From Alloalcanivorax mobilis (GTDB lineage Bacteria > Pseudomonadota > Gammaproteobacteria > Pseudomonadales > Alcanivoracaceae): DNA of 64,000 nucleotides. The notes under the pieces were generated by a model, which made no database searches, was not told the DNA's origin, and was given only the letters and a program-made list of their open reading frames with translations. Position numbers and translations under genes: made by a program. Positions 49,123-60,915 of the stretch are shown piece after piece. The stretch spans positions 62,001 to 126,000 of the forward strand of contig NZ_NMQZ01000015.1 of assembly GCF_002864685.1 (NCBI RefSeq). Direction: 5' to 3'. The stretch's first letter is position 1. Each line of letters opens with the position of its first letter.

Positions 49123-50706
49123 ATGACCGACACGCTTCGCCAACGCATCCAGGCCCTGCTGGATTCGGACGCCGCCAGCACGCTCACCGAGATTCGCCGC
49201 GGCATCGAGAAGGAAAGCCTGCGCATCAGTCCCCAGGGCGGCATCGCGCAAACGCCGCATCCGCAAGAGCTGGGCTCGGCGCTGACCCATCCGTACATCA
49301 CCACCGATTATTCGGAAGCGCTGCTGGAGTTCATCACCCCGCCCAGCACCGAACTGCATCATCCGATTGAGTTTCTGGAAGATCTGCACCGTTACACTTA
49401 CCGCCACATCGGCGACGAACTGCTGTGGGTCAATTCCATGCCGTGCCGGATCGGCGAGGACCGCAACGTGCCGGTGGCGGATTACGGCAGCTCCAACGTG
49501 GGCCGCATGAAAAGCATCTACCGGGTCGGCCTGGGCCATCGTTACGGCCGCAAGATGCAGACCATCGCCGGCATTCACTATAATTTTTCGTTCCCCGAGG
49601 CGTTCTGGCGCCTGCACCAGGAACAGGAAGGCGTGGGCGGCGCGCTGCAGGATTTTATTTCCCAGCGCTACTTCGATTTGACCCGCAACTTCCAGCGTTA
49701 CTCCTGGCTGCTGGTGTATCTGTTCGGCGCCTCGCCGGCGCTGTGCGCCTCGTTCCTGGCCGGCCGCGAACATCAACTGCTGGAAAGCTTTGACCACAGC
49801 CTTTACCGGCCCAAGGCCACCAGCCTGCGAATGAGCGACCTGGGTTACCAGAACAACGCCCAGTCGTCGTTGCAGGTGTGCTACAACAGCCTGGATGAGT
49901 ACGTGCGCACCCTCACCCACGCGATCAAAACGCCGGACCCGACCTATCAGAAGATGGGCATCCGCGACGCCAATGGCGAGTATCTGCAGCTCAACACCAA
50001 CATTCTGCAAATCGAGAATGAGTACTACTCGTCGATCCGCCCCAAGCGCACCATCAATAAAGGCGAGCGCCCGACCCTGGCGCTGACCCGTCGTGGCGTG
50101 GAATACATCGAGATCCGCGCCCTTGATCTGAACCCGTTCGAGCCGGTGGGCATCAGCCAGACCGAGATCCGCTTTCTCGACCTGTTCGCCACCTATTGCC
50201 TGCTGCGCGAATCGCCGCGTCTGGAAAACTGTGACTTCAGCGCCGCCAAGGAAAACCTGCGACGGGTGGTCTACGACGGCCGCAACGTGGACCTGAAGCT
50301 GGATAACTGGGGGCGCGAAGTGACAATCCAGCAATGGGGCCTGGAGAAGCTGGAACAGATGGCGCCGATCGCCGAACTGTTTGACCGCTGCCACGCCGAC
50401 GACGTCGAGGGCAGCAACCTGTACGCCGATGCCCTGGCCCAACAACGCGCCAAATTACTGGACCCGGACAGCACCCCCTCGGGGCGCATTCTGGAACGCT
50501 TGGAAAGCCGCGATCAGAGCTTCTTCCAGTTCGCCATGGATCAGGCGCTGGAGCATCGCGATCATTTTATCGGCGAACCGCTCAGCGCCGAGGTGGACAG
50601 CCGGCTGAGCCAGCAGGCCCGGCAAAGCCTCGCCGAGCAGCGCGCCTGCGAAGCGCAACAGGAGCCGCCGCTGGAAGAGTACCTGCGTGACTACTTCCGC
50701 GGCTGA
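49123..50706 (+). CDS. gshA: Glutamate-cysteine ligase
   Basis: This 527-residue enzyme joins glutamate and cysteine with ATP, the first and limiting step of glutathione synthesis. The sequence has the GshA N-terminus (RRGIEKESLRI) and the conserved IAGIHYNFSFP and YIEIRALDLNPF stretches. Length is near E. coli GshA (518). I chose the ATG at 49123 (MTDTLRQR); the ORF also starts at 49066 with a weakly signal-like tail that I discount. Glutathione also serves the GST at 34647. Confidence 0.92.
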   Translation: MTDTLRQRIQALLDSDAASTLTEIRRGIEKESLRISPQGGIAQTPHPQELGSALTHPYITTDYSEALLEFITPPSTELHHPIEFLEDLHRYTYRHIGDELLWVNSMPCRIGEDRNVPVADYGSSNVGRMKSIYRVGLGHRYGRKMQTIAGIHYNFSFPEAFWRLHQEQEGVGGALQDFISQRYFDLTRNFQRYSWLLVYLFGASPALCASFLAGREHQLLESFDHSLYRPKATSLRMSDLGYQNNAQSSLQVCYNSLDEYVRTLTHAIKTPDPTYQKMGIRDANGEYLQLNTNILQIENEYYSSIRPKRTINKGERPTLALTRRGVEYIEIRALDLNPFEPVGISQTEIRFLDLFATYCLLRESPRLENCDFSAAKENLRRVVYDGRNVDLKLDNWGREVTIQQWGLEKLEQMAPIAELFDRCHADDVEGSNLYADALAQQRAKLLDPDSTPSGRILERLESRDQSFFQFAMDQALEHRDHFIGEPLSAEVDSRLSQQARQSLAEQRACEAQQEPPLEEYLRDYFRG

Positions 50707-50872
50707 ACCAGCCGCTTAGCCTTTTGCCCCGCCAGGCCAATGAGCGCTGGCTCACAAAATCCGCCGCTGATCGGATAAGCGGTGTCGTGGCCCCCCTTAA
50801 CGGCCGCCGGCACACTCCTCGCCGGTGCTAATCTCGAGGCTACCGAGTGGATGGAGGGAGAGAGGGGGCGCC

Positions 50873-51064
50873 ATGCAAGAGTTGTCATCCGACCCGTTTG
50901 AAAAAGCGTACAACCGTGGCTGCATGTGGGGCATGGCCGGTGGCGCCCTGGACCAGTGCCCGTATTTGAATGAGGCGCTGGCGGAATGGTGGCACCAGGG
51001 CTGGGAGGCCGGCGCGGCGGCCTGGCATGATCGTCAGGAACCGGTGGAGCCGCGTGGCGTCTGA
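50873..51064 (+). CDS. rmf: Ribosome modulation factor
   Basis: This 63-residue protein aligns with RMF: FEKAYNRGCMWGMAGGALDQCPY and the later WWHQGWEAG match the RMF pattern RGxxAGxxG...CPY...WxxGW. RMF binds 30S/50S in stationary phase and dimerises ribosomes to hibernating 100S particles. The ATG at 50873 follows a purine-rich AGAGGGGG. It is shorter than most annotated genes and easy to miss. It lies between gshA and dsbB on the same strand but with gaps, so it is probably monocistronic. Confidence 0.85.
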   Translation: MQELSSDPFEKAYNRGCMWGMAGGALDQCPYLNEALAEWWHQGWEAGAAAWHDRQEPVEPRGV

Positions 51065-51200
51065 ACAGACGGGGCGGATCGTCCGGCGCTTGCCGGCCAC
51101 CGTACTTTTGCATAGGGTTTGGCGATGACGGTGGCCGGCGACACGACGCGGAGCCGATCAAACGGACCCTGATCTGGCGGATGCTCAAGGAAAAACAATC

Positions 51201-51707
51201 ATGCAAGGTTCTTTGCTTCCTTCCCCCCGGGCGGTTTTTGCCCTGGGCTTTCTCGGTTGTCTGGCCGCCATGGGCGGCGCTCTGTACCTGCAACACGTGG
51301 TGGGCCTGGAGCCCTGCCCGTTGTGTATTTTTCAACGGGTGGCGGTGATCGCCGCCGCCGTGGTGCTGCTGATCGCCACTCTGCATGGCCCGCGAGGAGC
51401 GGGCATGCGGGTGTACGCCGGCCTGACCCTGCTGGCCTGCCTGGCCGGTGCCGGCATCGCCATCCGCCACCTGTGGCTGCAAAGCCTGCCCGCCGATCAG
51501 GTGCCCACCTGCGGCCCGGGCCTGGACTATATGCTCGACGTGTTTCCCCTCAAGGAGGTACTGGCGGAAGTGCTGTCCGGCTCCGGCGAATGCGCCGAGG
51601 TGAGCTGGCGCTTCCTCGGCCTGACCCTGCCGGGCTGGTCGCTGGTGGTGTTCGCCGGCCTTGGCGCGCTCTCTCTGGTACAATTGCTGCGCCCGCGCCG
51701 GGACTGA
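51201..51707 (+). CDS. dsbB: Disulfide bond formation protein DsbB
   Basis: This 168-residue inner-membrane protein has four helices and two periplasmic cysteine pairs: CPLC (Cys39, Cys42) and Cys104/Cys131. It reoxidises DsbA and passes electrons to ubiquinone. The length and cysteine spacing are typical. A long bidirectional hairpin follows its stop. Confidence 0.95.
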   Translation: MQGSLLPSPRAVFALGFLGCLAAMGGALYLQHVVGLEPCPLCIFQRVAVIAAAVVLLIATLHGPRGAGMRVYAGLTLLACLAGAGIAIRHLWLQSLPADQVPTCGPGLDYMLDVFPLKEVLAEVLSGSGECAEVSWRFLGLTLPGWSLVVFAGLGALSLVQLLRPRRD

Positions 51708-51737
51708 CCGGCGGCGGGCCACCGCCATAGCAATAAC

Positions 51738-51798
51738 AAATCGCGGTTGACCCCGCTCACCTGGATTCCCGGTGAGCGGGGTCAACCGCGATTTTTTT
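51738..51798. terminator. Bidirectional terminator hairpin with 24-nt arms
   Basis: Arms of 24 nt (AAATCGCGGTTGACCCCGCT, then CACC) pair perfectly across a 13-nt loop. The right arm ends in a run of T on the plus strand and the left starts with A, so it can terminate in both directions. It lies between dsbB and lrgA. Confidence 0.9.
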
Positions 51799-51842
51799 GC
51801 GTGTCGCCATTTCATTTTTCCGGCTTGCGGAGCCCCCCGGCC

Positions 51843-52205
51843 ATGCTCGATGGTTTGCTGATCCTGTTGCTGTTCCAGTTTCTGGGTGAAGTGCTGATTC
51901 ACTTCACCGGCCTGCCCTTGCCCGCCTCGGTGGTGGGCATGGTGCTGCTGTTGCTGGCGTTGATGTTCAACACACCGCTCACCGACCGGGTGGCGGAGGC
52001 GTCGGGCATGTTGATCCGTCATATCAGTTTGCTGATCTTCCCGCTCGGCGTTGGCATCGTGCTGCAATGGCACCGTTATCAGGACTACGCCCTGGCCCTG
52101 GCCATGGCGGTGGTGCTGGGCACCATCGTCACCCTGGTGCTGGTGACCCTGCTGCTCAAGGTGCTGCTGCGTGATCGCGGCGCGGTGAAGGGGAAACAGC
52201 CGTGA
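51843..52205 (+). CDS. lrgA: CidA/LrgA family holin-like protein
   Basis: This 120-residue membrane protein has four transmembrane helices and the family signature LPLPASVVGMVLLLLAL. LrgA-type proteins act with LrgB, originally as holin/antiholin partners in murein hydrolase and cell-death control, more recently as pyruvate or weak-acid transport factors. The ATG at 51843 (MLDGLLIL) is the natural start; the open frame upstream is the terminator hairpin. The stop overlaps the lrgB GTG start by 4 bp. Confidence 0.9.
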   Translation: MLDGLLILLLFQFLGEVLIHFTGLPLPASVVGMVLLLLALMFNTPLTDRVAEASGMLIRHISLLIFPLGVGIVLQWHRYQDYALALAMAVVLGTIVTLVLVTLLLKVLLRDRGAVKGKQP

Positions 52206-52918
52206 GCGGGCTGCTGCACACGCCGCTGTTCGGCCTGTTGCTGACCCTGGCGAGCTACCGGGTCGCACTGCTGATCTACGGCAAGGTCAACAATCTGCCG
52301 TTGTTTCACCCCTTTATCGTCGCCGCCATTCCGGTGATCGTGGTGCTGCCGCTGGCCGGCGTTTCCTATTCCGAGTATCGCCAGCAAACCGAGGTGCTGT
52401 CGTTTCTGCTCGGCCCGGCCACGGTGGCGTTGGCCTGGCCGCTGTATCGCCAGTTGCACACCGTGCGCAGCGTCTGGAAGCCGGTCATCGCCACCACCGT
52501 GATCGGCGCCGCGCTTGCCGCGGGCATCTCGGTGGGCCTGGCCTGGTGGCTGGGCGCGCCGGAACAGGTGGTGGGCTCCCTGGCGCCGAAATCGATCACC
52601 ACGCCGATCGCCGTGGAGGTGGCCAAATCCACCGATGGCCTGGTGTCCCTGACGGCCGGCGCGGTGGCCATTACCGGCATTGTCGGCGCCCTGCTGGGCG
52701 GCCTGATCTTCAGGCTTTTGCGGGTGCACGACGATCGCATTCGCGGTTTCGCTCTGGGCCTGGTGGCCCACGCCATTGGCACCGCGCGCGCCTTTGAGTA
52801 CGGCGAAAAGGCCGGTGCTTTCGCCAGTCTGGCGCTGGGCCTGACCGGCCTGCTCACCGCTCTGGCCCTGCCCTGGCTGTGGCCCTGGGTCAGCCAGTGG
52901 TTGTTCGCCGGCGGCTGA
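52202..52918 (+). CDS. lrgB: LrgB/CidB family membrane protein
   Basis: This 238-residue protein has about six transmembrane helices. It has the family stretch SVGLAWWLGAPEQVVGSLAPKSITTPIAVEV and HAIGTARAFE. It is the partner of LrgA and shares its unclear function in autolysis, pyruvate or organic-acid movement. GTG start, coupled to lrgA by a 4-bp overlap. Confidence 0.92.
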   Translation: MSGLLHTPLFGLLLTLASYRVALLIYGKVNNLPLFHPFIVAAIPVIVVLPLAGVSYSEYRQQTEVLSFLLGPATVALAWPLYRQLHTVRSVWKPVIATTVIGAALAAGISVGLAWWLGAPEQVVGSLAPKSITTPIAVEVAKSTDGLVSLTAGAVAITGIVGALLGGLIFRLLRVHDDRIRGFALGLVAHAIGTARAFEYGEKAGAFASLALGLTGLLTALALPWLWPWVSQWLFAGG

Positions 52919-53169
52919 GCGCCGGGCGATTTAAACGCCGGTTGTTATGAAGAATTCGTCTTTACCGGCAACCCTCTGTTCGCAAAGCGGTTTTTCATCG
53001 ATTACGTAAAACCTGGCGGCGCGACGACGGTTTCCCATTGCCGCGCCGCCCGGCCTGGGGCTAGCCTCATTGACCCGGCCTTGAGCACGGCTCCGGTTAT
53101 CGGGCAGAGGCATCAGCGCTCAATCAGGCCACGTTCAAGGATTGACACAGCGATCTAAGAGGGCACGCC

Positions 53170-53664
53170 ATGGCTACGGCTCACTCGACCACCCTGGCGC
53201 GGTGGCAGCGCATAGAAGCACTGGTGCACGGCTGGCTTGAGCAGCGCCAGAGAATCATCGTTCTGTTGTGCAAGATTCAGGGGCTGCGGGGCTTTGAAGA
53301 AACCCGCCCGCGCTCGATCCAGATTCAGGTGCAGGAATTCTGCCAGTTACTGATGGACTACATCAGCGCCGGCTATTTCGAGATTTACCAGGAGTTGGTG
53401 CGCGAGGCTCGCCAGTTCAGCCAGGGTCAGCCGGTGATCGCCCAGCACCTGCTCAGCCAGATGGACGACTCCACCGCGGAAGCGCTCGCCTTCAACGAAG
53501 ACTTCGATACCCGCGACCACTGCATCAGCCAGTTGGCGCAATTGCCCGAGCGCCTTACCCTGCTCACCGAGATGCTTGAGGAGCGGTTCGCGCTGGAAGA
53601 CCAGCTTATTCTCAGTGTTCATCAGCAGCCGGCGCCCCGGCAGCGGGCGGTGATGACGCATTGA
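53170..53664 (+). CDS. rsd: Rsd/AlgQ anti-sigma70 factor
   Basis: This 164-residue helical protein belongs to the Rsd/AlgQ family (RPRSIQIQVQEFCQLLMDYISAGYFEIY). It sequesters RpoD on entry to stationary phase and so favours alternative sigma factors. In pseudomonads AlgQ affects alginate and virulence genes. The ATG at 53170 has GAGGG upstream. It lies alone after a 250-bp gap downstream of lrgB. Confidence 0.88.
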   Translation: MATAHSTTLARWQRIEALVHGWLEQRQRIIVLLCKIQGLRGFEETRPRSIQIQVQEFCQLLMDYISAGYFEIYQELVREARQFSQGQPVIAQHLLSQMDDSTAEALAFNEDFDTRDHCISQLAQLPERLTLLTEMLEERFALEDQLILSVHQQPAPRQRAVMTH

Positions 53665-53696
53665 ATAGCACTTGTTGTTCAAGCGCTTCAGACAGG

Positions 53697-53805
53697 TCCC
53701 CTCTCCCCTTGCGGGAGAGGGACAGGGAGAGGGGGCGACGAGGTTTCACGCCTTCCCGCCGGGATCTCCCTCTCCCCAACCCCTCTCCCGCGAGGGGAGA
53801 GGGGC
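53697..53805. repeat. CCTCTCCC/GGGAGAGG extragenic palindrome pair
   Basis: Two copies of the C/T-rich palindrome (TCCCCTCTCCCCTTGCGGGA at 53697-53716 and CCCAACCCCTCTCCCGCGAG later) lie between rsd and the convergent FKBP gene. They are the same family as 10747-10880, pointing to a dispersed repeat. Confidence 0.75.
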
Positions 53806-53829
53806 TTTACAGCCAGTGAGCGGGCACCG

Positions 53830-54609
53830 TTACTCGGTGTCTGCTTCGGCGGCGTCGCCGCTGTCATCGGCGGGGGCGGCTTTCTCGGCCTCGTCACCCT
53901 TGCCTTTCACATCCAGCAGTTCCACTTCGAACACCAGCACTTCGTTGGGGCCGATGTCGCCACCGGCGCCTTGCTCGCCATAGCCCAGCTCCGGCGGCAG
54001 GTAGATCTTCCACTTGTCACCGACTTTCATCATCGGCAGCGCTTCCTGCCAGCCGGGGATGATGTGCTTGAGCCCGAAGGTGGCGGGCTTGCCGCGCTCC
54101 ACGGAGCTGTCGAACACGGTGCCGTCCATCAGCGAACCGGTGTAGTGCACTTCCACGGTGTCGTCGAGGGTCGGTGACTCAGCGCCTTCTTCACCGGATT
54201 TCAGCACTTCGTACTGCATGCCGCTGTCGGTGGTTTTGATGCCGTCTTTTTTGGCGTTCTCTTCGAGGAATTTCTTGCCCTCGTCGAGATTGGTCTTCGC
54301 CTCTTCCTTCATCTTGGCCTGCTTTTTCTCCATCATACGCATCTGGTAATCACGGATAAGCTGGTCAAGATCCTCGTCGCCAAGGCGCGATTCCGGCTTG
54401 TCTTTGAAACCATCACGCAGGCCGGCCACCAGGGCATCCACACTCAGGCCTTCCATCGCACTCATTTGCTCAGCGCTACGGAAACCCAGAGCGTAAGACG
54501 CTTTCTGGTCGTCATTTTTGATTTCCACGTCACTGCCGGCGTCATCTTTCGGTCCGCCACAGGCCGCCAGCAACACGGTACCGGCAAGCACGATTCCCAA
54601 CTTCTTCAT
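53830..54609 (-). CDS. FKBP-type peptidyl-prolyl isomerase lipoprotein (Mip/FkpA-like)
   Basis: This 259-residue protein has a lipobox (LLAAC, Cys17) and a helical dimerisation N-domain (residues about 30-125, FKBP_N). A C-terminal FKBP catalytic domain follows (VEVHYTGSLMDGTVFDSS ... PGWQEALPMMKVGDKW). It catalyses proline isomerisation and helps fold envelope proteins. The acidic tail EAEKAAPADDSGDAAEADTE is unusual and likely disordered. Confidence 0.9.
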   Translation of the reverse strand: MKKLGIVLAGTVLLAACGGPKDDAGSDVEIKNDDQKASYALGFRSAEQMSAMEGLSVDALVAGLRDGFKDKPESRLGDEDLDQLIRDYQMRMMEKKQAKMKEEAKTNLDEGKKFLEENAKKDGIKTTDSGMQYEVLKSGEEGAESPTLDDTVEVHYTGSLMDGTVFDSSVERGKPATFGLKHIIPGWQEALPMMKVGDKWKIYLPPELGYGEQGAGGDIGPNEVLVFEVELLDVKGKGDEAEKAAPADDSGDAAEADTE

Positions 54610-55114
54610 TCTGCCTCCATTGGCTATGGTTGTTTTTCCTGCACCGGAGATCCCTCCCCGCGCATGTTTTCCGCGGTGACTGCGGTCGGCGCTTCGATGG
54701 TTAACGGTTCACGCGGCCACCCCCGGCAGCGGAACCTGACCATACTGCCAGCTTCCCCGGGAGTCACGCCAGCGATGAGCCGCTTTTCACTGCCTCGCCG
54801 ATGCGCCGGCCATGAGCGGCCCAGAAACATCGACATCCGATAACGCCTGACCCCGCTTTCCCCCAATTGGTTCCCCGGCCTACACCGATACCCCGCGCAT
54901 TGTGCCCCTAAGGAGCCCGTGAATCACGCCTTGAGCACTCTAGCATTCCGACAGGCTCGCTCGGATGCCCGGGCTGTGAAAACGACAATCGCCGCCGAAG
55001 CCTTCACGATACCCGCCAAACCCGGGTTATAGTGTGTCCTGACAGCTCAAGGAAAAAGTGAGATCCCGATCACGGACATCACGGCTTCCAGGGGTTTGTC
55101 AGGGGGAACAAACG
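54610..55114. other. FKBP-parA divergent region, 505 bp
   Basis: No coding frame here looks real. Near parA, TATAGT at 55028-55033 with TTCACG about 19 bp upstream could be a promoter, and AGGGGG lies just before the parA ATG. The rest shows no repeat or known RNA motif I can name; an uncharacterised leader or small RNA remains possible. Confidence 0.4.
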
Positions 55115-55861
55115 ATGTCCAATAACACAATGGATCCCACCATGGCGCCGCCTTCGGCACGACGTGTCGGCCGCCACGATGAGCAACGCCTGGTGATTCT
55201 GGTATCCAACAGTAAAGGTGGCTGCGGCAAGACCACCCTGGCCACCAATCTGGCCGCCTATTTCGCCCATCAGGGCCAGAGCGTGACCCTGCTGGATCTT
55301 GATCCACAGCAATCCGCCACCCAGTGGGTGCGCCTGCGCGCCGATCCACGGGTGGAATCGCTGGGCTGGCCCCATGACGAGCCGGTGTCGCTGGGGCGGC
55401 TGCGCGAACAACTCGGCCGTGCCCAGGATATCGTGGTGATCGATTCACCCGCCGGCATGGATCGCCATACCCTGGATCACGTGCTGCGCATCTCCCAGGT
55501 GGTGCTGGTGCCGGTGCTGCCCAGCCCGATTGATATCCGCGCCACCACCCGCTTCGTGCAGACCGTGATGCTGGCGCCCAGCTACCAGCGCCGGCCGCGC
55601 CGGCTGGCGGTGATCGCCAACCGCGCGCGCACCCGCACCTTGATGTACGAAGCACTGCGGCAGTTTCTCAGCAGCTTGAAGATTCCCTATCTGGTGACCC
55701 TGCGCGACACCCAGCAGTACGTGCAGTCGATGTCCTCGGGGGCCAGCATGCTCGACATGAACGACGCCCGCTTTCAGGAAGACCGCCAGAGCTGGCAGCG
55801 GATCGGCGAGTGGTTACAGGTGCAACGGCATCTTATCCGCTCAATGCCGGGTTTTCACTGA
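55115..55861 (+). CDS. ParA-family ATPase, orphan
   Basis: This 248-residue deviant Walker protein has KGGCGKTT (Lys34 signature, Lys39) and the VTLLDLDPQQSA Walker A' motif. It has a 25-residue Ser/Pro/Arg-rich N-tail. There is no ParB gene beside it, so it is more likely an orphan positioning ATPase (MinD/McdA-like) than a chromosome-partition ParA. The ATG at 55115 has AGGGGG upstream. Its 3' end overlaps the convergent TIGR02444 gene by 29 bp. Confidence 0.8.
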   Translation: MSNNTMDPTMAPPSARRVGRHDEQRLVILVSNSKGGCGKTTLATNLAAYFAHQGQSVTLLDLDPQQSATQWVRLRADPRVESLGWPHDEPVSLGRLREQLGRAQDIVVIDSPAGMDRHTLDHVLRISQVVLVPVLPSPIDIRATTRFVQTVMLAPSYQRRPRRLAVIANRARTRTLMYEALRQFLSSLKIPYLVTLRDTQQYVQSMSSGASMLDMNDARFQEDRQSWQRIGEWLQVQRHLIRSMPGFH

Positions 55862-56303
55862 GCTCGTTGAGCAACGCCTGCAACGCTTCGCAACGCGCCG
55901 CGTCGGGCACCACCACCAACAGCCAGCCCAGAGTGGACTGCGCTTCGCCGCTGGCCGGCGCGGCGCCGGCCAGGGCACCAAGTTGCTGCAGCAGCAGCCG
56001 CTCGCCCTCCAGTTCCGCCTCCTGGATCTGCCGTTTCAGCTCGCCGGTGCCCTGTCCGGCGGCGGCCCTGCGCCGCACCTCGCGCAACGGCCGCAGATAC
56101 TCGCCCTCGAACTGCTCCGCGGTGATCAGAATACGCCGCCCCAGGGCCGCATCCGGACGGCGGCCACTGGTGGCCGCCCACAGCGCCACCAGCACCGCCG
56201 CCACCGGCACCGCGAACTCATCCTGCAGCCGCAAACAGGCGCGTTCGATGCCGCGATCGCGCCACAGAGTTACCGCGAAGCGCCACAACTGTGTCTGTTG
56301 CAT
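55833..56303 (-). CDS. TIGR02444 family protein
   Basis: This is a 156-residue cytoplasmic protein of unknown function. The N-terminus QLWRFAVTLWRDRGIERACLRLQDEFAVPV matches the TIGR02444 pattern. It lies next to the ABC-F gene, a neighbourhood seen in pseudomonads. The 29-bp overlap with parA is at the 3' ends only. Confidence 0.8.
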   Translation of the reverse strand: MQQTQLWRFAVTLWRDRGIERACLRLQDEFAVPVAAVLVALWAATSGRRPDAALGRRILITAEQFEGEYLRPLREVRRRAAAGQGTGELKRQIQEAELEGERLLLQQLGALAGAAPASGEAQSTLGWLLVVVPDAARCEALQALLNELSENPALSG

Positions 56304-56481
56304 TATCGATCTCCCACTGCCCCGGCGCCGGCCCTTCTGTTGCGCGCGCCGATCCCATACACTGCGCCGGTCCTGATTCTCGCGCTGTCACCGGCTCCAA
56401 GAGCCGGTTCACCACACAGCCAGCAGGCCCTATTCCTGCGATCACTCAGCGACGTAAAGATCATCAACAGGCTCTTATACC

Positions 56482-58386
56482 ATGCTGTCCCTGGAACACA
56501 TCAATCTGCGTCGCGGCCCCGAGCTGTTGCTCGAGGATGCCAGCTTTACCTTGCACCTGGGTACCCGCGTGGGCCTGGTGGGCAAAAACGGCAGCGGTAA
56601 AAGCTCCCTGTTCAAACTGATCATCGGCGAACTGGAAAGCGACGGCGGCACCCTGAACCGGCCGGCGGACTGGCGCGTGGCGATGATGGCCCAGGAAGTA
56701 CCGGCGCTGGCGTGCCCGGCGATCAGCTACGTGCTCGACGGCAACCAGGCCCTGCGCCGCGCCGAAGCGGATCTGGACGCCGCCCAGCAACACGCCGACA
56801 GCGACGCCATTGCCCGCGCCCACGCCGAACTGGACGGCCTGCGCGCCTGGGAGCAACCGGCCCGCGCCGCCATCCTGCTGGCCGGCCTGGGGTTCAGCGA
56901 GGCTCAACAGCAACAGCCGGTGAGCGCCTTCTCCGGCGGCTGGCGCATGCGCCTGAATCTGGCCCAGGTGCTGATCAGCGACGCCGACCTGATGCTGCTT
57001 GATGAGCCCACCAACCATTTGGATCTGGACGCCATCCTGTGGCTGCAGCAATGGTTGGTGCAGCACCCCGGCGCACTGATGCTGATCTCCCACGACCGCG
57101 CCTTCCTGGACGCCACCGTGTCGGAGATTCTGCACATCGAGCGCAACGCCCTGAAGCGCTACAGCGGCAATTACTCGGATTTCGAGCGCCAGCGCGCCGA
57201 GCAGCTTGCCCAGCAGCAGAAAATGCACGAGAAGCAGCAGGCCCAGGTGGCGCACCTGCAAAAATTCATTGATCGCTTCAAGGCCAAAGCGACCAAGGCG
57301 AAACAGGCGCAGAGCCGCGTCAAGGCGCTCGAAAGGCTGGAGCTGATCGGCCCGGCGCATGTGGATTCCGGGTTCTCGTTCCACTTCCTGACGCCGCAAA
57401 AGCTGCCCAACCCGATGATCGTGCTCGACCAGGCCGATTGCGGTTACCCGGGCGCCCCAATTCTGCGCGCGGTGAGCCTGAGCCTGCGTCCGGAATCCCG
57501 GGTCGGGCTGCTGGGGCCCAACGGTGCCGGCAAATCCACTCTGATCCGCACCCTGGTGGGCGAACTGGCCGCGCTCGGCGGCCATCTGGAGCGCAACCCG
57601 GACCTGAAAGTCGGCTACTTTCATCAGCAGCAGGTGGACCGGCTCGCGGCCGATGACACCCCGTATCAGCTCATCAACCGCCAACACCCGGGCTGGAGCG
57701 AGCAGCAGATTCGCAATCAGCTGGGCGGTTTTGGTTTTCATGGCGACGCCATTTTCGACCTGATCGGCCGCTTTTCCGGCGGCGAGAAAGCCCGCCTGGC
57801 GCTGGCGCTGATCGTTCAGCAAAAGCCGGCGTTGCTGCTGCTCGACGAACCCGCCAATCACCTGGACCTGGAAATGCGCGAGGCGCTGACCCTGGCCCTG
57901 CAGGAATTCGAAGGCGCCGTGCTGCTGGTGTCCCACGACCGGCATCTGCTGGAGACCACGGTGGACGAATTCCAACTGGTCGCCGAGGGCACCGTGCGCC
58001 CCTTCGATGGCGACCTGGACGATTACGCCCGCTGGCTGCAGCAGGCGCGCCGGGACGCCGCCCGGGCTTCCGGCTCGGACACCGGCCGCATCGCCGGCAA
58101 GGACGACGCCAAACAGCGGCGCCAGGACGCCGCCCGCCGTCGTGAGCAATTGCGCCCGCTGAAAAAAGAGATGGAAAAACTGGAACGGGCCCTGGAAAAA
58201 GAGAGCGCCGCCCTGACCGAGGTGGAAACCGCGTTGGGCGATGAAACGCTCTACACCGACAATGGCCGCAAAGCCGAGCTCAACGATCTGCTGACCCGCC
58301 AGGGCCAGCTCAAAAGCCGCCATGAAGAGTTGGAGGTGGCGTTACTGGAGGCGATGGAAAAACTGGAAGACGCCGAAAACACCTGA
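56482..58386 (+). CDS. ABC-F family ATPase (YheS-like)
   Basis: This 634-residue protein has two ABC domains. Walker A motifs are GLVGKNGSGKSS and GLLGPNGAGKST. The signatures are FSGGWRMRL and FSGGEKARL, with an inter-domain linker rich in charged residues (QKMHEKQQAQVAHLQKF) and a coiled-coil C-terminus. ABC-F proteins rescue or regulate stalled ribosomes rather than transport. Length and pattern match E. coli YheS (637). Confidence 0.92.
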   Translation: MLSLEHINLRRGPELLLEDASFTLHLGTRVGLVGKNGSGKSSLFKLIIGELESDGGTLNRPADWRVAMMAQEVPALACPAISYVLDGNQALRRAEADLDAAQQHADSDAIARAHAELDGLRAWEQPARAAILLAGLGFSEAQQQQPVSAFSGGWRMRLNLAQVLISDADLMLLDEPTNHLDLDAILWLQQWLVQHPGALMLISHDRAFLDATVSEILHIERNALKRYSGNYSDFERQRAEQLAQQQKMHEKQQAQVAHLQKFIDRFKAKATKAKQAQSRVKALERLELIGPAHVDSGFSFHFLTPQKLPNPMIVLDQADCGYPGAPILRAVSLSLRPESRVGLLGPNGAGKSTLIRTLVGELAALGGHLERNPDLKVGYFHQQQVDRLAADDTPYQLINRQHPGWSEQQIRNQLGGFGFHGDAIFDLIGRFSGGEKARLALALIVQQKPALLLLDEPANHLDLEMREALTLALQEFEGAVLLVSHDRHLLETTVDEFQLVAEGTVRPFDGDLDDYARWLQQARRDAARASGSDTGRIAGKDDAKQRRQDAARRREQLRPLKKEMEKLERALEKESAALTEVETALGDETLYTDNGRKAELNDLLTRQGQLKSRHEELEVALLEAMEKLEDAENT

Positions 58387-58408
58387 TCACGGCAAGCCGC
58401 TTTAACTT

Positions 58409-60711
<2,303 letters not shown>

Positions 60712-60728
60712 GACAACCGGCCTGATGC

Positions 60729-60857
60729 CTTTTTTTGTAGGAGCAGGCCGTGCCAGCGACGTGTTTTGGCCGAATCATATGGCGCCGTTGCCGCGAATTG
60801 TTTTTGGCCTCGCAGGCAAAAGATCAACATCGTCGCTGGCATGGCCTGCCCCTACAA
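60729..60857. repeat. REP-like inverted pair after hemB
   Basis: TTTTGTAGGAGCAGGCCGTG at the left matches the reverse complement of GCATGGCCTGCCCCTACAAAA at the right, with both arms continuing into GCCAGCGACG/CGTCGCTGGC. The unit resembles the GTAGGAGC REP type and lies between hemB and the convergent receptor gene. Confidence 0.75.
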
Positions 60858-60915
60858 AATGCACCGCCCAACCACAGGTCGTGCCAACGACGTTTTTGAG
60901 ATTGGCCCGCGCCGC

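Noticed and set aside
54466-54866. Small open frames on both strands between the FKBP gene and parA
   Set aside because: No ribosome site, no recognisable family and reversed-composition residues. I treat the segment as non-coding.
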